Shown here: positions 1 to 8,700 of the stretch, in pieces
Numbering within the stretch: the stretch's first letter is position 1
Layout of the letters: every line of letters begins with the position of its first letter
Assembly: GCF_000227725.2 (NCBI RefSeq)
Contig: NZ_MU255056.1
Location: 2,783,828 to 2,847,827 of the forward strand
Source of the DNA: Thiorhodospira sibirica ATCC 700588
GTDB lineage: Bacteria; Pseudomonadota; Gammaproteobacteria; Ectothiorhodospirales; Ectothiorhodospiraceae
Direction: 5' to 3'
Length of the DNA: 64,000 bases
Translations under genes and position numbers: made by a program
Notes under the pieces: model-generated
Seen by the model: only the letters and a program-made list of their open reading frames with translations
What the model was told of the DNA's origin: nothing
Databases searched by the model: none

Positions 1-4
1 CAAA

Positions 5-28
5 GGTGATGTGCCTTGCCACCTATCA
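5..28 (+). repeat. Left terminal inverted repeat of the IS4-family element
   Basis: Reads GGTGATGTGC followed by CTTGCCACCTATCA. It matches the reverse complement of 1189-1211 apart from a few mismatches and one gap. Confidence 0.75.
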
Positions 29-50
29 CTTTTATGGCAAACTTTGAGGG

Positions 51-1186
51 TTGGCTGAACTGAGGTCATGGGGGAGGGCATGGGAAGCATCAAACGCTTG
101 GCAGAAGAGGTGGAACGTGGACTGCGCAAAGCCGCATCCGGGGCTGCGCCTGACGGTGGTGAGGAAGCTGTCGCTGGCCGTCGGAGCGATGATCGAGGGG
201 CAAACCGCCAACACGGTGGAGTTGAGCCATGTGCTGGTGCTGGAGACCGAGCGCCAAGACATGCGCGAACAGTGGTTGAGACGGTTGCTGAAGAACCCGT
301 TGGTGTGTCCAACCGAGATCATGCAGCCGTTGGCGATGGCCGAACTGGCGCAGGCGGCCCGTCACGATCAGACGGTGTGCCTGAGTCTGGATCAAACCGA
401 TTTGGGGGATCGGATGGCGTTGCTGGTGTTGGCCTTGCGCGTGGGCGAGCGGGCGTTGCCGTTGGTTTGGTGGGCCAGGCAAGGCGCGGCGAACATCGGC
501 TGTGCGGGCCAGAAAGCCCTCCTGGAGACGGTGTTGGCTTGGCTGCCGGCTGGGGCGCGGGTGCTGCTGTTGGCGGATCGGTTCTACCCATCGGCGACGT
601 TGTTCGCGTGGTTGCATGCGCACGAATGGGGCTACCGGTTGCGCTTGAAGGGGAATCTGCGGGTGGACACCGGCGTGGCGGAGACCACGACCGGGGATTT
701 GGCCAAGGGTGTGCGAGAAGCGTATTTTCCGGGTGTGCGCCTGTTCGCCTCTGGGGTGGTGACCCACCTGGGAATTGTGCATGAATCCGGTCATCCGGAG
801 CCGTGGATGATTGCCATGGATGCGGATCCGACCCGTGCGCGCGTACTGGACTATGCCACGCGCTGGGGCATCGAGCCGATGTTCTCCGACTTCAAGGGGC
901 GAGGATTTGGCTTGGGGGATTCGCACCTGCGCCCTGCGGATCGTTTGGAACGCCGGGTGTTGATCATGGCCTTGGCGATGTATGGGTGTGTGCGCATTGT
1001 GCGCGAACAGGCGTGCCACCCTCCGACCCCGCTCGAAAAAAAACCCAAGCACAGGACGATCCGAACCACTGGAGCTTCTGCAAGCTCGCCCGCAGCCTAG
1101 TTTCGTGGTTCACACGTGGCTTGCGTTACCTGATGCGCTGTCTGCAAAACGACCTGCCGCTGCCGGCTTTTCGTGCCCGTGAGTAA
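51..1186 (+). pseudogene. IS4-family transposase, reading frame broken at an A8 run
   Basis: DDE transposase. The first frame runs 51-1100 from a TTG start. Visible catalytic residues are D114 (LSLDQTD), D176 (LLADRFY) and E275, which lies in an exact IS4-family signature Y268-x2-R271-x3-E275-x6-K282. At a run of eight A (1036-1043) the frame leaves the family-like sequence and ends in unrelated residues. Shifting -1 at this run restores a typical IS4 C-terminus (LVSWFTRGLRYLMRCLQ) ending at the TAA at 1184-1186, two bases before the right inverted repeat. The break is either a decay mutation or a slippage site (A AAA AAA) yielding the full enzyme. I list it as a pseudogene because programmed shifting is not typical of this family. 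Family assignment is secure; activity is unknown. Confidence 0.8.
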
Positions 1187-1188
1187 AT

Positions 1189-1211
1189 TGATAGGTGGTA
1201 AGTCTGTCACC
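1189..1211 (-). repeat. Right terminal inverted repeat of the IS4-family element
   Basis: The reverse complement reads GGTGACAGA followed by CTTACCACCTATCA, pairing with the left repeat at 5-28. It begins right after the extended transposase stop codon. Confidence 0.75.
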
Positions 1212-1400
1212 CTGCACCATCTTGCCAAAGCGCAGCATTATCGTATCGCCGACCCTGTCCCGACCTGGCCCGCCCTATTTCCCGTATTGCGCCTGGACAA
1301 CATCCTCGGTAGCGCCCACTGGGAAAGTCGCCACCATCGCGTGGGCCCGGCCCTGGGCTCCGATCACCGCCCCATCAGCGCCGAACTATTCCTGCGTTGA
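1212..1400 (+). pseudogene. 3' remnant of an endonuclease/exonuclease/phosphatase-family gene
   Basis: An open frame continues from the IS right end to a TGA at 1398-1400. Its last residues (FPVLRLDNILGSAHW, then VGPALGSDHRPISAEL) match the C-terminal signature of EEP-superfamily proteins, where the SDHRP motif carries the catalytic Asp and His. Everything upstream is missing, because the IS4-family element begins immediately before. The rest of the gene should lie left of the window. The remnant is convergent with and slightly overlaps the pirin gene. The family call is mine, from the SDHRP motif; the exact member cannot be named. Confidence 0.7.
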
Positions 1401-2363
1401 TGGGCCATGAGGCTTGATCCGTTCCTGCTCCGGGTCGATGGGGATAAACGCCTGATCATCGCCCGGCGGCAGAGAAAATGCGCCATGTTGCCAATCTGCG
1501 GCCTTCCAGGCCGCTTTCGCGGCCTCAATTTTGTCTAGCGAGCTGGAGACGAAATTCCACCAGATATAGCGCGGGCCATCCAGCGTTGCACCACCCAGCG
1601 CCATCAACCGCGCACCGTCAGCACCGGCACGCACCGCAATATGATCACCCGGACGAAAGATCATCATCTGGCCTGCCGCAAACACCTGCCCGGCAACCTC
1701 AAGGCTACCCTGCACAATATGCAACCCGCGATCCTCATGAGTATCCGGTAGCGGCAGAACAGCGCCCGGCGCCAGCGTCACATCAGCATAAAACAGCTCC
1801 GACAACAGGCTCACCGGCGCCTGATACCCCCAGGCATGACCCAGAATCAGCCGCACGGTAACGCCTTGATCGGTAAAATATGGCAAAGCTGCCTGCGCGT
1901 GATGCTCAAAATCCGGCGCCACCTCTTCTTTGTCCTGCGGCAAAGCAATCCAGGTCTGAATACCAAACAGCGGATGCGGGTTAGCACGGGTTGATGCAGA
2001 TGTACGCTCCGAATGGGTCACCCCTCGCCCCGCCAACATCCAGTTCACCTCGCCGGGATAAATCATCTGATGGTTGCCCAGGCTATCGCGATGCTCAAAC
2101 TCCCCCTGATACAAATACGTCACCGTACCCAGCCCAATGTGCGGATGCGGGCGTATATCCACCCCATGACCCTGGATAAATGCCGCCGGACCAATCTGAT
2201 CGAAAAAAATAAACGGCCCCACCATCTGCCGCCGAGGGCTGGGCAAAGCCCGGCGGATTTCAAAGCCACCCAGATCATGGGCACGCGGGATAATCACCGT
2301 CTCCAGATGTTCAGGCGCTGCTGGCACGGTATCGTGCGAACTCCAATGAGGATACGAAGACAT
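1386..2363 (-). CDS. Pirin family protein
   Basis: A bicupin protein of about 325 residues. The N-terminal cupin shows the pirin metal-site motifs: PHPHIGLGTVTYL followed about 45 residues later by GVTHSER, which provide the His-His-His-Glu iron ligands. Bacterial pirins are often quercetinase-like dioxygenases or redox-related regulators; the substrate cannot be read here. The ATG at 2363 is chosen because GGAG lies 6-9 bases upstream; a longer frame would need a TTG with no ribosome-binding site. The gene stands alone, divergent from nothing nearby and convergent with the IS-truncated EEP remnant, whose last 15 bases it overlaps. Confidence 0.88.
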   Translation of the reverse strand: MSSYPHWSSHDTVPAAPEHLETVIIPRAHDLGGFEIRRALPSPRRQMVGPFIFFDQIGPAAFIQGHGVDIRPHPHIGLGTVTYLYQGEFEHRDSLGNHQMIYPGEVNWMLAGRGVTHSERTSASTRANPHPLFGIQTWIALPQDKEEVAPDFEHHAQAALPYFTDQGVTVRLILGHAWGYQAPVSLLSELFYADVTLAPGAVLPLPDTHEDRGLHIVQGSLEVAGQVFAAGQMMIFRPGDHIAVRAGADGARLMALGGATLDGPRYIWWNFVSSSLDKIEAAKAAWKAADWQHGAFSLPPGDDQAFIPIDPEQERIKPHGPSTQE

Positions 2364-2553
2364 AAAACACTCCAATACGGAAGGATAATTTTGAACCTAT
2401 CCACAGCTAAGGCCTGAGGATTGATATTCTTGCCAGGTCAGCGTGAACGCAGTGATTTTAGGTGCCCAATTCAGGTCTTGCCCGGTCGCCCGGTCGCCCG
2501 TTCGCCAAATCCTCAATAATGCCGCGTGATACTCGGCGCGTCCTGCGATGACC

Positions 2554-3483
2554 TCACTGGTGGTAATAATCCGGAAGACCTTGCCCGTGGCGGTATTTAA
2601 ATCGCCGATGAGTCCATAAATACTGCTCCGGCGCAGCCAGAATCGCCTGTTCAATCAGCGCATTGATGCGCGCTGCATCGGCGTGCACATCATTTCCCGG
2701 AAACTGGGCCAGCGGGGCACCGATCCGCAAGTGATAGCCACCATTGGGCAGGCGATGCGCAAAAAACGGCAACACCGGCGCGCCGCTGATTTTCGCCAGG
2801 CGCGAGGTGGCGGTATGGGTCGCCGCCGGAACGCCAAAAAACGGCGCCAACACACTATGACGTGCGCGATAGGCCTGATCCGGGGCATACCACACCGCCT
2901 GATTGGCGTTCAGCGCCCGCAATACGCCTTTGGCATCATCCCGACGAATCGCCGCCAGGCAATACTGCCGGCGTTTACGCGCAAACAAACATTCAACCGC
3001 CGGATTTTGATGCTTACGATACATGACCGCGATGGGATGGCGCGCCAATAACAGCCGCCCGGTCAGCTCCAGCGAGGTGAAATGCGCTGACAGCAACAAG
3101 GCCCCTTTGCCGTGTGCCAAGGCGGCCTGCACATGTTCCAGACCCTCAATCTGTGAATGCCTCTCAAGCCATTGATAGGTGCGCGCCGTCCCCCACCACG
3201 CATTTGCCAACTCCAGGCTTGCGATGCCTAGCGCCTGAAAATGGCCGCGCAGCACTTGCTGTCGCGCTGTTTCTGACCATTGCGGAAAGCACAGCGCCAA
3301 ATTGATCTGCGCCACGCGCCGCCGCCTGCGCCCCAGCAGATATAAGCCATCCCCCAGGCGGCGCCCAAGCCACACCTGCATTTGCCAAGGCAAACGGCTT
3401 AACAGCCATAAAAGCCCGGCCAGCGCCCACACCGGGATATAACGCGGATGCCACAGCGCTCGCTGCGAAACTGAATCCGTCAT
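2554..3483 (-). CDS. lpxL: Lipid A biosynthesis acyltransferase (LpxL/HtrB family)
   Basis: A 309-residue inner-membrane late acyltransferase that transfers an acyl chain from acyl-ACP to Kdo2-lipid IVA. An N-terminal hydrophobic segment (about residues 14-32) anchors it. The catalytic dyad appears as HFTSLE, an H-x4-D/E motif, near residue 135. Other family blocks are visible, such as YRKHQNP and the substrate-pocket segment WYAPDQAYRARHSVLAPFFG. Length equals the family norm of about 300-310. The ATG start at 3483 has only weak Shine-Dalgarno character. It follows the permease gene on the same strand by 19 bases and could share its transcript. Whether it is LpxL, LpxM or LpxP cannot be settled from one protein. 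Confidence 0.85.
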   Translation of the reverse strand: MTDSVSQRALWHPRYIPVWALAGLLWLLSRLPWQMQVWLGRRLGDGLYLLGRRRRRVAQINLALCFPQWSETARQQVLRGHFQALGIASLELANAWWGTARTYQWLERHSQIEGLEHVQAALAHGKGALLLSAHFTSLELTGRLLLARHPIAVMYRKHQNPAVECLFARKRRQYCLAAIRRDDAKGVLRALNANQAVWYAPDQAYRARHSVLAPFFGVPAATHTATSRLAKISGAPVLPFFAHRLPNGGYHLRIGAPLAQFPGNDVHADAARINALIEQAILAAPEQYLWTHRRFKYRHGQGLPDYYHQ

Positions 3484-3502
3484 CAGTCAACCCAATCGCT
3501 CA

Positions 3503-4303
3503 TCACGCTAACAAGCGCCGACGCAGTAAATACACCGACAGCATCAGCCCCAACAAACCATAGCCTGCAATCACCGACAGCGACACCCACACCTGCTCCG
3601 GCATCGTCCCCGTCACCAGTGGCCGTACCAGCTCCACCGCATGCGCCAAGGGCAACAGATAGGCCAATTGCACCACCGCCGCCGGTAAGGCATCCAGCGG
3701 AAAAAACACCCCGGAAAATAACATCATGGGGGTCACCAGCAGGGTGAAATAATAAATAAAAAAGTCGTAACTCTTTGCCAAAGCCGTAAAAATCATCGCG
3801 CAAGCGGCAAAACTAAAACTTGCCAGGGCAATCACCGGAATCGCCCACAGGGCCTGCCAGCTGGCAAATAGGCCCAACACCCCAGCAACCACAAAAATAG
3901 CCAGCGTTCCCATCAGGGCCTTACTCGCCGCCCAGATAATCTCTCCCAGCACAATATCATCAATGGTCAAGGGCGCGCCCAGCATGGCATGCCAGGTTTT
4001 TTGCTCAGACATCCGCGTATAGGCCGAGTACATCGCCTCAAAACTGGCGCTGAACATGGCACTTGAACATAAAATCCCCGAGGCCAAAAAAACCATATAC
4101 GGCAAGCTACCCACCGAGCCCACCAACGCCCCCAGACCATAACCAAAGGCCATCAGATACAAAATCGGCTCGCCAAAATTTGCCAAAATCGACGGCACCA
4201 TAATCTTGCGCCACACCCTGAAATTACGCTGCCACACGGGAATAAAACGCAGACTCAACTGCGGCCACACCCCACCCATCGACGTAGAATACAAAAGCCT
4301 CAC
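3503..4303 (-). CDS. ABC-2 type transporter permease (NodJ-like)
   Basis: A 266-residue integral membrane protein with about six hydrophobic segments. It has the ABC-2 permease architecture, including the conserved stretch YDFFIYYFTLLVTPMMLFSG followed by VFFPLDALP and LPLAHAVELVRP, which is typical of NodJ-type exporters of lipo-oligosaccharides and related compounds. The start is GTG at 4303 with AAGGA eight bases upstream. The matching ATPase would normally sit next to it, but none is present on either side; the upstream neighbour is a cysD scrap. The gene may therefore be separated from its partner by rearrangement, or may use an ATPase encoded elsewhere. Substrate unknown. Confidence 0.82.
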   Translation of the reverse strand: MRLLYSTSMGGVWPQLSLRFIPVWQRNFRVWRKIMVPSILANFGEPILYLMAFGYGLGALVGSVGSLPYMVFLASGILCSSAMFSASFEAMYSAYTRMSEQKTWHAMLGAPLTIDDIVLGEIIWAASKALMGTLAIFVVAGVLGLFASWQALWAIPVIALASFSFAACAMIFTALAKSYDFFIYYFTLLVTPMMLFSGVFFPLDALPAAVVQLAYLLPLAHAVELVRPLVTGTMPEQVWVSLSVIAGYGLLGLMLSVYLLRRRLLA

Positions 4304-4372
4304 CGGAAGAATCCTTATTGATCAAAAATACTTAAGGGGCGTTAACCATTAAGCCAGCCCTATGACGGCAGA

Positions 4373-4473
4373 AACGAGACACAGCATCACGGGTTGTCCG
4401 TTTCTGCGACGACTTCGCGCAGGATGTAGATGCTTTCCGCTTCAAGCGGTTGCAGGTGAATTAAGCGGGTCAT
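4373..4473 (-). pseudogene. cysD: 5' remnant of cysD (sulfate adenylyltransferase subunit 2)
   Basis: Starting at the ATG at 4473, the minus strand encodes MTRLIHLQPLEAES, then YILREVVAETDNP and a TGA. This follows the N-terminus of CysD (consensus LTHLxxLEAESIxIxREVAAExxNPVML) almost residue for residue. One base is missing at the last codon; restoring it would extend the match through VML, after which similarity stops. The rest of the gene, including the PP-loop, is absent. It is a scrap of about 33 codons between a permease lacking its ATPase and an SDR gene, marking an old deletion or rearrangement junction. Confidence 0.7.
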
Positions 4474-4528
4474 GGCGTGATTTTCATGGGAAGCTGCGTA
4501 AAGCGACCGCCACATAGTGCCCAAACAC

Positions 4529-5275
4529 TCACAGGCGCACGTTGAGTCCGGTAGTATGACCAGCATCCGGGCCGAGGAAATACAGATAAGGCCAGATGCG
4601 CTCCTCGGGTGAGGGCAGGGCGTCGGCATCTTCGCCGGGGTAGTGTTCGGCGCGCAGGGCGCTTTTAATGGGGCCGGTGTCTACGCCATTGATACGGATG
4701 CGCGGCTGATCCTGATATTCGTGGGCGAGGATTTTCAGTAGTCCGTCCTGGCCCGCCTTGGCCACGCCAAAAGCGCCCCAGTAGGCTTTCTGGCAGTCAT
4801 GGGTGGAGAAAACCATGGCCGGGTCGGCGGCTTTTTCCAGCAGGGGCAGTACCGCCTGCGAGAGTAAAAACGGAGCGTGCAGATTGACCATGAGGGTGCG
4901 CGACCACATTTCTACCTCGTAGAGACGCAGTGGGGTTAGGGCGCCTATCCAGGCGGCGTTATGCACCACGCCATCCAGACGCCCGAATTGCTCGCCCAAG
5001 GTGTTGGCAAGATCCTGGTAGTCTTTGGCGGTCGCGCCTTCAAAATTAAGCGGATAGATGGCCGGTTGCGGTGATCCGGCGACCTCGATGGCGTCGTATA
5101 CCGCCTTGAGCTCCCGAATCACTTTATCCAGCAGGATCACGGTGGCACCCTGGGCAGCACAGGCCAGTGACAGGGCGCGGCCCATGCCCATCGCTGCCCC
5201 GGTAATGAGGATCACCCGGTCTTGCAGCAGCAGGTCTGTAGGGCGGTAGGCGAGTAATTGTTCTGCAGTGATCAT
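4529..5275 (-). CDS. YciK-like short-chain dehydrogenase/reductase lacking the catalytic Tyr
   Basis: A 248-residue SDR resembling YciK in length and layout. The cofactor glycine motif is TGAAMGMG near residue 26, and HNAA replaces the usual NNAG. In the active-site region, where classical SDRs have Y-x3-K, this protein has WGAFGVAKAG: the lysine is kept but the tyrosine is phenylalanine. The usual serine region reads VFSTHDC. Loss of the Tyr hydroxyl normally abolishes hydride transfer, so the protein may bind NAD(P) without classical catalysis, or use a different residue. The ATG at 5275 has AGGA about nine bases upstream. The C-terminal half is otherwise intact, so this looks like a maintained gene rather than a decayed one. 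Confidence 0.8.
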   Translation of the reverse strand: MITAEQLLAYRPTDLLLQDRVILITGAAMGMGRALSLACAAQGATVILLDKVIRELKAVYDAIEVAGSPQPAIYPLNFEGATAKDYQDLANTLGEQFGRLDGVVHNAAWIGALTPLRLYEVEMWSRTLMVNLHAPFLLSQAVLPLLEKAADPAMVFSTHDCQKAYWGAFGVAKAGQDGLLKILAHEYQDQPRIRINGVDTGPIKSALRAEHYPGEDADALPSPEERIWPYLYFLGPDAGHTTGLNVRL

Positions 5276-5325
5276 AAAAATTCCTGATATTTAAGGAGGT
5301 TGTACAGCATCAGGCCAAGGACTCT

Positions 5326-5343
5326 CTCCCCGCTGGCGGGGAG
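5326..5343. other. Perfect hairpin at the left edge of the HEARO-like element
   Basis: CTCCCCGC, loop TG, GCGGGGAG: eight perfect base pairs. The hairpin straddles the left boundary (5340) of the repeated RNA element. No T run follows on either strand, so it is not a clear terminator. It may have been part of the insertion site. Confidence 0.5.
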
Positions 5344-5668
5344 CAAAAAACAGTTCTTGATTTTTTCTTCATTGTTTATCAGAATTCTCCATTGTAGATA
5401 GGTTATCTACAAACGCGAAGGTTTCGCGTTCTATGGTCGGGGTCGAAGTCGAATCGCAAAGTTGTTCTCTGTTCAGGATGAACGCCGAGGCCACTTTTAT
5501 GGCGCAAGCTGGGTTTCGACGGCTGAAACCGCCCATGTTGCCGGTGTTGACCGGCCATTCGGTTGGGACTGCTCAACCAGGACTCCAGTTGCTCGCCCGC
5601 AAGGGTGTTATCAACGGAGAGCGAAGTGCCTAAAAATCGCATCAGCAACTTTGTTTAGGTTTTTAGGA
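5340..5668 (+). ncRNA. HEARO/omega-RNA-like structured mobile RNA element, copy 1
   Basis: This 329-bp segment recurs in inverted orientation at 63240-63569 with about 90 percent identity or better. It contains no plausible gene. It holds consecutive palindromes: GTAGATA-ggt-TATCTAC, AACGCGAA-ggt-TTCGCGTT, GTTCA-gga-TGAAC, GCCGG-tgttga-CCGGC and a GCCC-GCAA-GGGT hairpin. In the other copy the last one has a TTCG loop, as expected if the structure rather than the sequence is conserved. The 3' end has GCGA pairing TCGC and CCTAAAAA pairing TTTTTAGG, a possible pseudoknot. Large, pseudoknotted, mobile, sometimes ORF-less RNAs of this kind are the HEARO class (Weinberg 2009), later recognised as IscB omega RNAs. 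That assignment is from memory of the class, not a search. No iscB is present. An intrinsic terminator follows at 5702-5729. Confidence 0.65.
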
Positions 5669-5687
5669 ACAGGCGTTTGACCACCCC

Positions 5688-5729
5688 GCCCCTACGGGGC
5701 ACCCCTCCTTTTCAAGGAGGGGAGTTTTT
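5688..5729 (+). terminator. Double hairpin with intrinsic terminator
   Basis: First hairpin GCCCC-tac-GGGGC (5688-5700). Second hairpin CCCCTCCTT-ttc-AAGGAGGGG (5702-5722), followed by AGTTTTT. It reads as an intrinsic terminator on the plus strand, about 20-60 bases after the HEARO-like element, so it could end a transcript of that RNA. It also lies just past the 3' end of the minus-strand DUF3683 gene. Confidence 0.7.
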
Positions 5730-5740
5730 ACAGGATGCCG

Positions 5741-8700
5741 CTACAGCAAGACCCGCTCGATGCCACCGGCCAGGACGCGGTCTACAAAGCTGTTTTGCCA
5801 GTGTGCGCCGAGGCGATGTTGCGCCAGTTCGACGACGATGTAGTCGGTTTGCAGGCCCGTATCGTGTCGGTAGCGTGCCAAGCCCTGCTGACAGGCGGGG
5901 CAGGAGGTTAATAGCTTCATCCTGGGCAGCGGTGCGGTGTTTTTGCCAATCTGCGCCATGCCTTGTTTGATGGCTTCTTCCTTGCGAAAGCGTACCTGGG
6001 TAGCAATGTCTGGGCGACTGATGGCAAAGGTTCCGGCCTCGCCGCAGCAGCGATCCGAGAGCATCACCGGCTTGCCAATCAGGGCGCTGGCCACCCGCTG
6101 CGGGGCATAGGTTTTCATCGGCGTATGACACGGGTCATGATAGAGATACTCACAGGCCTCCCGCGCCGCTGCAGGTAACACCACGCCCTTTTCCATCAGG
6201 TATTCATGGATATCGAGCAGGCGGCAGCCCGCAAAGATCTGCTCAAACTCATAGTGCAGGAGCTGATCCATGCAGGTGCCGCAGGATACCAGCACGGTTT
6301 TGATGTCCAGATAATTCAGGGTGTTGGCGAGGCGATGGAACAAAACCCGGTTTTCCATGGTAATCGCCAGTCCCTTGGCCTGATCACCGCTGGCCAGTTG
6401 GGGATTGCCGCAACACAGATAGCCCGGCGGCAATACGGTCTGCACGCCCAGATCATAGAGCATCGCCAGTGTGGCCAAGCCGATCTGGCTGAACAGGCGC
6501 TCGGAACCACACCCCGGAAAATAAAACACCGCCTCGCTGTCTTCGCTAAGCTTATGGCTGTCGCGGATAATCGCCACCTGGCTGGCATCTTCCAGACTGA
6601 GCTGGGCGCGTAAGGTACGCGGCGGTAAATCCGCCGGCATCGGTTTGCCGAGAAAATGCACCACCTGCGCGGGCAAGGGGGCCTTACCGGTGGTGGCCGG
6701 TGGACGTTTGACCACGCCCAGCAGGCGCAGTTGCCGAAACAGATGATGGCCCACACGCTGCCCGGCATAACCCCACTCAATCAGCAGCTTGCGCATAAGC
6801 TTGATGGGCATGGGGGCCTGGATGTTGAGAAAGCTCATCGAGGCATAGGCGGTGGCTTTGAAGTCCCGTTTACCCCGGTTTTTGAGCGCGGTACGTATCT
6901 GGATGGTGACATCCCCAAAATCAATCTTGACCGGGCAGGGCGGTTTGCACTTGTGACAGACCGTGCAATGATCCGCCAGATCATTGAGCGCCTTGAAGTG
7001 CTGGCGCGACACGCCGCGCCGGGTTTGTTCTTCGTATAAAAAGGCCTCGGTGATCATGCCGGAGGCGAGAATTTTGTTGCGCGGGGAATACAGCAGACTG
7101 GCGCGGGGCACATGGGTGGAGCACAGCGGCTTGCATTTGCCGCAGCGCAGGCAGTCCTTGACCTGATTGTTGATCTCGCCCAGGGCGCTTTGCTCCAGAA
7201 TCAGCGCCTCTTGCTGCACCAGACGCAAAGAAGGCGTATAAGCCCGCGCCAGCCCCGAACCGGGCAGCAGCTTGCCCCGATTGAAGTGGCCCTGCGGGTC
7301 GATGCGCTGCTTGTAGCTGACAAAATCGGCAACCCGGTCAGGGCTTTGGTAATGCATTTTGGTCAGACCGATGCCATGCTCGCCAGAGATCACCCCGCCC
7401 AGACTGCGCGCCAGGTGCATGACCCGCTCAACAATGCGCTCAGCCTCTTGCATCATCAGATAATCATTGGAGTTGACCGGGATATTGGTATGTACATTGC
7501 CGTCCCCGGCATGCATGTGCAGCGCCACAAACAGGCGGCTGGTCAAGACCTTGGCATGAATCTCTGCCAGCCGCTGGCGAATCGGGGCCAGGGTCTGGCC
7601 TTCAAACAGATCGGCCAGCACACCCTCGACTTCCTGGCGGTAGGAGATACGCAGGCTACGCCGCAGCAGCAGGTGAATCAGCCGGTCTTGCGGGTGGCGG
7701 TTCTTGAGTTCATAGGCCTGCAAAAGCGTTTCATGGGCATCCGCCGGGGCATCCAGATGATCCAGCACCTCCTGCCAGCGCGCTGCCACCGTGTGCAGAT
7801 GCGCCAAGGCGGCATCCACCTTGGTCTGTAACCAGCGATGATCCTCGGCACTGCTCTCCATGCGCCAGGCGTTGAGTTCAGGGAGTTCGCCGCGTAATGC
7901 GTCTTGCATCTCCGCCAGCATGCGCAATTTATTATGCAGCGACTGCTCAATATTGATGCGCTCAATGCCCTCGCTATATGCCGCCAGCTGTTCCAGCGGA
8001 ATCACCACGTCTTCATTGACCTTAAAAGCATTGGTATGCGCGGCAATCGCGGCGGTGCGGGCGCGTTCGGACCAGAAGCGCTGACGGGCCTCGGGGCTTT
8101 TGGCGATAAAACCCTCGCCATTGCGCGCCTGGGCCAGGGCAACGGTCTGCGCGGCGGCCTGCTCCACCGCCGTTTCATCAGCCGCCGCGATATCCGCCAG
8201 CAAAACCATCTTCGGGCGCTCACCGCGTGCTCCTTTGGGGGTATATTGCACGGCCCGCACATAGCGCTCGTCCAGATGTTCCAGCCCAAACAGCGCCACC
8301 TGCGGATTCTGATCCAGGCTGTTTTTGATCTCGACAATGGCGGGCACAGCCTCATGCAGATCATCCCCATAAAACTCAAGGCAGATGGTGCGTATATGTT
8401 CAGGCAGGGCGTGCAACACAAACACCGCCGAGGTAATCAGGCCGTCACAACCCTCTTTTTGGACCCCCGGCAAATCGCCCAGACGTTTGTCGGTAACATC
8501 CTTGCCCAGCCCAGGATGTCTGAACAGGCTGCCGGGCAACTCCAAAAGCTGCGGGCTGCCTTCTGGCGTGGTGCCATCCGCGCCGTAATGGGTGATGCGA
8601 AAGCGCACCTGGGGCTGTTCGTGAATTTTGCCCAGATTATGCTCCAGGCGCTCGACCTCAATCCATGTGGCCTGCGGCGTCACCATGCGCCAGGACACCA

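Larger units (their letters stand above)
5..1211 (+). mobile_element. IS4-family insertion sequence
   Basis: An element of about 1.2 kb bounded by imperfect terminal inverted repeats at 5-28 and 1189-1211. Both ends share GGTGA, then CTT, then CCACCTATCA when read inward. It encodes one DDE transposase of the IS4 family. The right end lies directly against the 3' remnant of a nuclease-like gene, so the insertion interrupted that gene. Only four bases lie left of the element, so the target duplication and the exact tip cannot be checked. Confidence 0.8.

Noticed and set aside
2397-2553. Possible small gene overlapping the lpxL end
   Set aside because: It is mostly a shadow of lpxL and includes a short GCCCGGTC repeat; no ribosome site or family match.
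5433-5680. Open frames inside the repeated element (for example one with GASWVSTAETAHVAGVD)
   Set aside because: They appear in both copies only because the RNA is conserved, lack ribosome sites, and end at different places in the two copies. Palindromes and the loop swap favour RNA.
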